From Laburnicola sp. R22_1 (lineage: Eukaryota > Ascomycota > Dothideomycetes > Pleosporales > Didymosphaeriaceae), in NCBI GenBank assembly GCA_014281115.1, contig JACONQ010000006.1, positions 2,232,001 through 2,296,000 on the forward strand: 64,000 nt of DNA, read 5' to 3'. The position numbers and the translations under genes were made by a program. This document shows positions 56,440 to 64,000 of the stretch, one piece after another; position 1 is the first letter of the stretch, and the number at the start of each line of letters is the position of its first letter. The notes beneath the pieces were generated by a model. It was given only the letters and a program-made list of their open reading frames with translations, was not told the origin of the DNA and made no database searches.

Positions 56440-57985
56440 GGTTAATTTATTATACGCGACATAAATTAATTATATAAAAATTAATTTCTTATAGAATAGA
56501 CTCTACGCTTTCTAATAATTTAAATTTTAAGTTAATCCAACGCGTGGTTATAAAGTTATTACTATTTAAAGGTAAGGCTTTATTATTAATATAGGCCCAC
56601 GATAGAAGCCAACTAGATACTATAGATTTAGAGGATATATACTAGAAGATTATTACCTCTACTACTAGTACTCTATATTCACTTTATAGAATCGCCTAAA
56701 AAGTTAATATAATTAGGATAGATATTATACTAAATACTTTCTAAACTCCTATATAAAAAGGATAACTTTTAGTATAAAAATTATAAAGTAAATTTATATA
56801 TATTATTAGTAGAAGTATATCCTTATTATTTATTTTTTAAATAGTGTTAACTAACTTTTTTATATTTTTATTAAGGTTATATTAGATTAATAGTAACTAC
56901 CTATATAAGAGGTACTACTAGACTCCTATAGCTATACCCTAATAATATAATAGCCCTAGATTACTTCTAGAACGTATTTATATACCCCTAAAATTTAGTA
57001 AGTATACTTATCTATATCTTATTACTATCCTTACCTATTCTTTATACTAGGCGCTTAGGTCTCTAGTACGATTATACTATTAAGGACCTTATATACCTAT
57101 ACGCTCCCCTTATTTATTATTATTTAGTTAATAAATTACTTATTTTTATTATCTATCCTTTCCTCCTTTATCTTTATATAGAGTAGGTATAGGCGTAGGT
57201 ATTATAGTATAGCTATATCCTAGCCCTAGCTACTCTAGCTAATAATCTACTACTAGCCTAATAGATATATATTAATTAATTCTATAATAGTAAGTAGCTC
57301 TATAGGTGGCTTTTACTTAATAAGTATATAAATAGTATAGTACTCTACCTTTACTAGGTGGCTAGTAATATACTTTATTTAGATTTATAGTAACTTTAAT
57401 ACTACTTTTATAGTAGTAATATTATCTTTAGTACTAGTTAGGTAAATAATAGGGCTTAGAGTAATAGCCCCTATATAAGTATTAGCGCGCTCTACTTACT
57501 AAGGATAATAACTACCTTTAGACCTAGATATACTAGAGCTAGATAACTCTATAGTAATAGTAATAATAATAATAGTAATAAATATAGGTATAATAGTAGT
57601 TTATCTAGTAAAGAATAGATAGTTATAGTATAACTATACTATAACCTATATTCTATTCTAACTATAGGTAGTTAGAAATAAAAGTAGATATAAATATGGC
57701 CCTTCTAAACTTTTAACTATTACCTTAAGCATATACGCTAAGTCGCTATATCTTACTTACTAATTATTAATAAAAGTAAGGTACTAAGTAGTAATAATAA
57801 AATAATAACTTTTTATTATTTTTTATTATATTACTTTTAGTTAGACTATAGTAGAAGAGAATCTACTATTTTTATTATTATTTTTATATAATACCTAAGG
57901 TAATTTATATCTATAAAAAAAGAAAATTATTAGTAGAAGTATAGTAGAGAGGTAAAGAATTTTCTCTAAGCCTTATCTACTTGTT
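56440..57985. other. AT-rich RIP desert
   Basis: TpA-saturated sequence without open frames or recognisable motifs; trinucleotide-like taa/taata stretches occur near 57555-57580. Confidence 0.6.
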
Positions 57986-58464
57986 AGGGATTCCTAAGGT
58001 GCGGCGCGCCCGGCGGAAGGTTCCGCCGAGCCCCGGAACCTTACCCGATTAGGCATTAGCGCCTCGGCTACGTGTGGGTATATAAGGCAGCTGTTAACAG
58101 TCTTTATACGCCACCTCAATATCTTAGTAAAATCAACTTCTTAATTTCAACCTTTAATGCCTTAAGTGATCCCTTACACTATATCAAGGTCCGCGCATCA
58201 GCTGCGACATGCTGTAGGGTCTCTAAGCACGACAGCTTGGTGCCCCTGCGCCCAGGACAGGGCCAAAATCCGACCACCCCGCCGTTGCGAAGCGACCGCA
58301 CACCCGCACGATCGATGTTGCCAGGATAGGCAATGCGATTCACGCATCCACCACATCTGCGACCTCCCACATCGAGCCCCACACGATTTTGTATGAATGG
58401 GTATGGCGCGACTGCCACGAAAGGCCCACATTGGAATTAACGCTTCGGGACGAAGCTTGTTGAT
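57986..58464. other. GC-rich border with hairpins, no recognised gene
   Basis: The desert ends at a GC-rich block holding two overlapping inverted repeats: CGGCGGAA/TTCCGCCG (58011-58028) and AGGTTCCG/CGGAACCT (58018-58041), which cannot both form. A tatataag box lies near 58080. Short overlapping frames continue to 58430, none recognisable. It may be the end of an unidentified element. Confidence 0.4.
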
Positions 58465-58484
58465 GGTTGGTTGGTTGGTTGGTT
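58465..58484 (-). repeat. Simple-repeat 3' tail of the LINE
   Basis: Five GGTT units on the plus strand, AACC on the coding strand, lie about 300 bp beyond the ORF2 stop. They resemble the short repeat tails of I/Tad-type LINEs and mark the likely 3' end. Confidence 0.65.
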
Positions 58485-58787
58485 TATTCCTACTCGGTTT
58501 CAGCCGCGATTTCTCCGCAGCTATGCCCGGTTAGGCGGGCTTGGCGGACAGCCGACGCGTCCCGGATCATTGCTGCTCCGCTCCGCCCCACTTCATCCTG
58601 CAAAACAAGACCAGCTGTCCCCAGAGACCTGCCTTCTCTCCCTCAACCACTATCTATACATGCTTGGCGGCTCATCTAGATAATGGTTCTAATACTAATA
58701 TACACCTTCTTCTAGGCTTTGTAGAGGCGTTCGCCTCGTGTGTCGCATCCGCTATACCTACAGTCTCCCCCCAGCGCTCGGCTTCAT

Positions 58788-61700
58788 CTACGCGTCTCTG
58801 ATCCCAACTTGCCCAAGGATCCGCGTCTGTTCTATAAATTCGATGGCTTTGGTGGCTAGTTGTGGCTTGTTAAGGATAGTCCGGAGGTTGTGTCGTCCTG
58901 GGAGGCGGCCAAATATCCGGTTCCGGAGGTCGTTGTGCGTCCTGCAGTAGAGGAGGACGTGGGCAACTGTCTGTCTTCTTGCTCCGCACTTGCATCAGGA
59001 GCTGGTTACATCTGGCACCTTGCGACTAAAGAGGAAGTCTTTTAGTCCAATCTTTTCTGTCCTAAGCTGTACGAGAAGAGCGCTGTCTCTCTTCTTAAGA
59101 CCTTTGTGGAGTTTGAGTACTCTCTTTGTAGGTGCTGGTGTGTTCCTAAATGTGGCTTGGCCCTTTGTGTCTTTCCGCCATTTTGCTCCCCATACTAACT
59201 CCGCTTGCTGCTTGCACCTTCTTCTTAGTGTTGTCTTAAGAGGAAACAGCTTCGGAGGTTTGTCTGCGGTTAGTCCTCTTCTGCCGTCCTCTCTCCATCC
59301 TGTAGCTTCCTTTGCGGCTATGTCTGCGGCTTCGTTGCCTAGGATCCCTACGTGGGCCGGTACCCATTAGACCCAAACTAGTCGTCCTCTATCCTGGAGG
59401 TCCTGGATTTGGCGAGCGATCTCCTCTAGAATATAAGCTCCTGTCCGTCCTTCCGCGTTGGTGATAGACCATATGGCGGCCTGGTTGTCTGTGTAGATGG
59501 CGACATTGCGTCTGCTTCCGTTTCGATCCGCGTATGCTTGTGCTATTTGCAGTGCTAAGCTAATCCCGTATAGTTCTGCTGCGTAGACTGTTAATATTGT
59601 GGAAAGTCCTAGATACGCGCTGCGTGTCTGCTCCACAAATAGGCACACTGCTGCGGCACCAATTCTGTTATCTATCCCGCTCCCATCTATATAGATGCTG
59701 AGGTCCTAGTTTGTTGCGTCTTCCTTATCGTGTCGCTGTCGGGCTGTCTCCGCGTCTTTGTCTATGTAGATCTTTGGGCCTCGCTGCCATGGTGGCGTTA
59801 TGAATGGGGGAATCGGCTCCTGCGCGGTAAGATCCTGCCTCCATTTGTCTCTCATCTCGCTGTAGATCCTCTGCCAGGAGGCTGTGTGTTTCCTGCGCTC
59901 GATCGTGTGCGTGGCATCTGTGGGCTTGAACCCTACAGTACTCGCTATTGTTTTGCTAAAGAGGAGTCGCGTAATTGTGTTGGCATTGTATTTCCATATC
60001 TGTTGCTTGATGGGGAGGAGAAACGCTTTAATATCGAGCGCGGCTCTTAATGTGGCTTTGAATGCTCCACAGATGATTTGTGCTGCTCTACCCTAGATGC
60101 TCTGCAGGATCTCAAGTGCCTTTTTAGTGTAGGTGTGCTTCTTTCTGTTTTCGTTTGTCCATATTAAGCAAGCATACATTATCTAGGGTAGCGCCGTCCC
60201 CTTGTAAATTTTCCGCAGATCCATAAGGCTAACACCCCAGTTTGAGTTCCCCAGATTACTTAGCGCATGCACTGTTTTTGTTGCTTTTTGTCTAATCTCT
60301 TCTATGTGTGCTTTCCACGTAAGCTTAGTGTCCATCGTTAGCCCCAGGTATTTGCAGGTCGACTTTGGTTTGATCTCGCCCTAGATAGTCTGGATTAAGT
60401 GGTTTATGTTAATCCTTTTGCGTGTCCTGGTGAAGTGTGTGAGCTGAAACTTGTCTGGCGCGAAGATAGATGCATGCGTGCTTGCCCACTGCTGTGCTTT
60501 TTGTAGAGTTCTGCTTAGGATGTCGCACGTCTTCTCTGTTGTTTCTGCCCATGCTAGGATCGCTATGTCGTCTATGTATCCTGTGGGTAGGACGTTTGTC
60601 TCCTGGTTACACATATCTATAAGGTCGGCATTGTAGAACAAGTAGAGGATAGGCAAGAGTAGAGAACCTTAGGGGATGCCTGTGCTTATCGCGTATTCCG
60701 TAGATCGGAACCCATCAATTATGATGCGTGTATGTCTGTTGCTAAGGAAGCTTGCGACCCATCTAATGGTCCTCTCGTTAATCTTTCTCTTACGCATGTT
60801 ATGTAGTAGGCGTGCATAGGATACGTTGTCGAATGCGCCCGACACGTCGAGCAGGAGGAGGCTAGCCACATAGGTTTTCTTTTTGCTCCATGCCTCGTAT
60901 ATCTTCCCTGTAACGGCGTGGAGCGCATGTTCCGTTGAGCGCTTCTTTCTTCCTCCTATGTGAGTTGATGGAAGCAGCTGGTGTGTTTCTACTAAGTAGT
61001 TTAGCCGTTGGGCAATTATTGCGTCCATTATTTTGCCCATAGTATTAAGTAACGCGATTGGTCGGTATGCCTTTGGTTTTGTGTAGTTGTCTTTCCCTGG
61101 TTTGCGCAGTACCACTGTGAGTGATCTTCGAAAGTGAGCTGGGCAGTAGCCTAGCTTTATGCTTTGGTTGAAGATTCTTAGCATGTGAGCTGCGAGCTGA
61201 GGCCTTCCTGCCTGGAGGGCCTTGTTCGTGATTCCGTCGGGTCCTGGAGCCTTGAGGGGGGATGCTGCGCGGATGGCGTCTTCTATCTCCTTTTCTGTTA
61301 TTGGTGGTAGTTCGATTTGGCTGCTGTACTCCGCGTCCCGTACGTCTTCCAGGTTCGCCTCCGGGGGTGTGGGAAAGAAGGTGTCCTTGAATAGCTCTGC
61401 TTTGTCGCGTGGTTCTGTAATCTCGCGTTGAGTCTCAGGGTGTTGTATTGTTGGTGTAGCTCTTGCAGACTGTGTTTCTCTTGTTCTAGCCCACTTGGCT
61501 ATTTTCCATAGCCCTTCTGGTGACTTAGCTGCCCTCTCCACTTGTTCCCTGTGCGTATCCCGTAGCGCCTTCTTGATCGTCCTGGCTTTATGATTTCTTG
61601 CTGCGCGGTATTCTTCCCATGTCTCCTCTGTGTTGAGCTGGTTGTGTATCCTCTTTAGTCTTTTCGTCTCTGCTAAGACCTCTCTGCACTTATCGTTCCA

Positions 61701-62624
61701 CCCTTCTCTAGTTCTGCTTGAGATGCGCGTCTAAGGGACTGCCTTCTCTATTGCTCTTTGTATTGCTGTGATCACCTCCTCTACATATCTGTCTAATGCG
61801 GTTTTTGTTGCTAGTCTTTGGAGCGAAGGCAGGGCTTCTTTCAGTGCTTTTATGTATGCCTCCCCGTCCAGTCTTTTCCAGTTCTTCCTAGGCGCCTTAT
61901 CCGCGTTTGGCACCAATATGTCGAGGGTTGTGCTTATTGGCAGGTGGTCTAAGTCGTGATCAAGCTCCTTATTAACCTCGCTTTTTATAACTCTATCGAC
62001 AAGCCCTGCCGTGGCGAGGCAGATGTCAATAGAGCTTTGTGACTGTCTCTCTCTGTATGTTATCGTGCCAGGGGCGAGGGTAGTATAGAGGGCGAACTCT
62101 TCTATTATGGTGATTAGTTCTTCTGCCTCTGGTTCTATGCTCTGCACGTCTGGTCCCCCCCACAGCGGATGATGTAGGTTGAAGTCGCCAAGTAATATTA
62201 GCTCGTCATCCTCGTGTTTGTTCAGTATTTCATGAACGTGTGGTAGCACGCTCTGCTGGGCCGTGTTCCTTAGGGGGTTGTAGGCGTTATAGATGCTAAT
62301 TTGCTATTCCTCCTCTAGCTTAAGTGTTATAGAGCATAAGTCCCGTGTATGTTCCTTAAACTAGATCCTGTTGCTGTCTATCCGCTTGTTTACAAAAAAG
62401 CACACTCTAGTTAGTCCTTCCTTAGTCCCTCCTGGGCAGTATAGGTCGAAAACATCCTTGGCTGGGTGGTGTGTAGTTGCCATAAATGGGTTCCTCCACG
62501 GTTCCTATATGGCAAGGATGTCGTGTTCATGTGTCTTTAGGTCGCGTAGTAGCGTTGCCATTACTATGTCTTTCAATTTACGAACGTTGTACTGTAGTAT
62601 GCTTAGTGTTAGTTTGTGGTTCAT
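58788..62624 (-). pseudogene. LINE ORF2: endonuclease, RT, RNase H
   Basis: Starting at ATG 62624 (NHKLTLSILQYNVRKLKD), the frame holds an APE-type endonuclease (LLGDFNLHHPLWGG near 62180, DHLPI near 61935). RT follows, with KAPGPDGITNKAL near 61240, LLDVSGAFDNV near 60850 and an intact YIDD at about 60575. RNase H comes next: YIDGSG near 59685, AELYG near 59575, YTDNQAA near 59495 and GNEAAD near 59335, keeping all four catalytic acids. A C-terminal CKCG...H...C zinc knuckle lies near 58960. Stops such as those after STGIP (60669) and LVWV (59367) are single transitions from Gln or Trp; no indel was noticed. Once intact, it would have nicked target DNA and copied its RNA there. Confidence 0.9.
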
Positions 62625-62653
62625 AATTTAGTGTTTTTGTTGATGTCCATTTG

Positions 62654-64000
62654 TTAGTCGTGCCACTGTATTAGTCGTGTGTTGCTTTCGATTGCTTCTA
62701 GCGCCCTCCTTAAGGGGACAATTGTTCTCTGGGGCCTTTGGCTACTGTCATCTCCTGTTTGTTGATTCTCCCTATCTCTTGAACCAACCACATTTCCCGT
62801 GTTGGTCCTTTTTTGTCCTCTTCGTGATAGGGAGCGGGTCCTGCCGTTCTGGTTTTCCTGGCCTGCTGTAGCTTGGCTTGTCCTCGTCCTTTGGCGGGCT
62901 TCGGACATGCCTTCTGTGTGGATGTTTCCTCCGGTTGGTCCTGGTACGGGGTGGTAATGGGGTCGAGTGTCGTATGCTATCTTCATCTTGGCTGTTTCCT
63001 CCTTCCTAGCTAGGCACTGGCGGTTCCATGCTTCGTGCTCTCCTCGGCAGAGTGCGCATTTCTTTGTCGTATCCAGGCCCGATTTCGATGGGCAATCCCT
63101 GGTGTCGTGCTCCTGCGCACAATAGCCACATGCTGTTGCTGCCTTGCACTAGGTTCCTATGTGGCTGTATTTTTGGCACTTGTAGCACTGCTTCAATCGA
63201 CACTATCTCTCGTATTGTTCGCATTAGAAGACCTCGCCCTGCCAGACTAGTCCTTCGTCTATAATTTTGTTGGCGTCCTCAGGTTTGGTGAACTCGATCG
63301 TAATAGATAATGCAGCTTTAGTAGGTGCGTTCCTAGTTAGCCATCCTATGTGTTTGATTTCAGCCTGCGGGATGAACGGTTTGTTATCTTGTAGGATTTG
63401 GGCTCTGTTTTCTTCGAACTTGTTCATGTCAAGTGTGCTGGTACGAATTCCGTGTACGAGGACGCCGTACGTTGGGATTCGTACTGTAGCTCTGTCTCCA
63501 ATGCGGTGGACCCAGTCGTCTGCGAATTGTTGTAGTGCTTCTACTTCGTTGCTATTAGCTGTCTTTATGCTCAGATCTCCGCTTTTTAGCTGGTTGGATG
63601 AGACGATCTTAATGTTTGTGATATTTTCGTTTCCGCTTTGTTCAACAGCTCGCTCTACATAGGCTTTCAAGTTACAGGGGTTCATTGCCCTTAGGCTCTG
63701 TATGGTAAATGAGTCTCTGATATTCACAATAACCTCACGTTGCGCTTGTGCGGACGGGCCTTTAGGCTTCTATTTATTGTATGTGCCTGCTAGTGTCTAA
63801 CCTCTAGCTGCCATCGCAGCGTAGGTCATCAGTCCATTTGCCTAATTCTGCAACCCCTTAGTTTTGATCTCCCTCGTCATTTCTAGGACTGCCTTGCCGG
63901 TTTCCGTTGCGTCCTTTGCAGCGGCTCTTGCTTCCTCCCCAATGTTAATGCTCTGTTGTGTGACCGCGGTGGACTGTTGTACGGCTTTAGTGTTGTTTTT
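62654..64000 (-). pseudogene. LINE ORF1 (Gag-like), partial
   Basis: The frame runs from beyond the right edge to a stop at 62654, 30 bases before the ORF2 ATG. The middle is predicted to bind nucleic acid; the C-terminal half has zinc knuckles CYKCQKYSHIGTxC (near 63180), CGYCAQEHDTRDC (near 63115) and CALCRGEHEAWNRQC (near 63045), then a basic low-complexity tail. Stops occur near 63845, 63798, 63768, 63223 and 63148, again at Gln/Trp-type codons. The start is outside the window. Confidence 0.85.

Larger units (their letters stand above)
58465..64000 (-). mobile_element. Non-LTR retrotransposon (Tad1/I-like LINE), 5' end beyond window
   Basis: Two overlapping-style frames on the minus strand, an ORF1 with zinc knuckles and an ORF2 with endonuclease, RT and RNase H, ending in an AACC repeat tail. 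Only a few stops are present, so it is moderately damaged. The 5' end lies to the right of 64000. Confidence 0.9.

Noticed and set aside
58179..58431. Overlapping frames on both strands at 58166-58431 as genes
   Set aside because: GC-rich sequence gives open frames on every strand; none has a recognisable motif or start context.

Overview
The window is fungal nuclear DNA, most likely from a filamentous ascomycete and probably a dothideomycete (an inference). Coding regions have AT-poor, ordinary codon use. The repeats are riddled with C-to-T/G-to-A transitions that turn CAG, CAA and TGG into stop codons, the mark of repeat-induced point mutation (RIP). Composition switches abruptly between balanced islands and TpA-saturated deserts. 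There is one clearly intact cellular gene, a lysyl-tRNA synthetase (48173-50230, minus strand). Nearly everything else is transposon or broken gene.

Layout. 1-4980: remnant of one Copia element, then a 5'-truncated, heavily mutated Copia of family A. 6082-11561: family A, minus strand, perfect TSD, LTRs one base apart, gag open, pol with 11 stops. 11828-18428: Copia family F, TSD TATAC, with an odd 1.2 kb non-coding tail. 21784-27259: third family A copy, plus strand. AT-rich deserts fill 4981-6081, 11562-11827, 18429-21783 and 27260-28370. 28371-31230: a balanced island with a broken PD-(D/E)XK-like gene and two broken unrecognised genes. 31231-40591: Copia L (minus, TSD TTACT) holding a Fot1/pogo-like transposon (33583-37622), which holds a second one (33801-35913). 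40723-46066: Copia N (minus, TSD GGTTA). L and N both sit inside one degraded, once intron-containing gene whose pieces are at 46711-46067, 40722-40592 and 31230-30950. 46712-50573: island with gene fragments and the lysyl-tRNA synthetase with a duplicated upstream segment. 50611-56218: the 5' end of a Copia whose LTR is split by a pogo-like element (50687-55155 region, ending 56155), itself split by a hAT element (52397-56066, 8 bp TSD). 56227-56433: diverged tandem repeat. 56440-57985: desert. 58465-64000: LINE (Tad1/I-like, minus strand) running off the right edge.

How the parts relate. Insertion order can be read from the nests and exact target-site duplications. All Copia primer-binding sites found lie directly against the LTR and match the anticodon stem-loop of a tRNA, ending at about nucleotide 39, as in Drosophila copia half-tRNA priming. 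Families F, L, N and the LTR at 50624 match initiator tRNA-Met, whereas family A matches tRNA-Lys(CUU). The most unusual feature is the minus-strand family A copy: nearly identical LTRs and an unbroken Gag, yet a pol full of RIP-type stops, mostly shared with another copy. This suggests it moved after its lineage had already been mutated.
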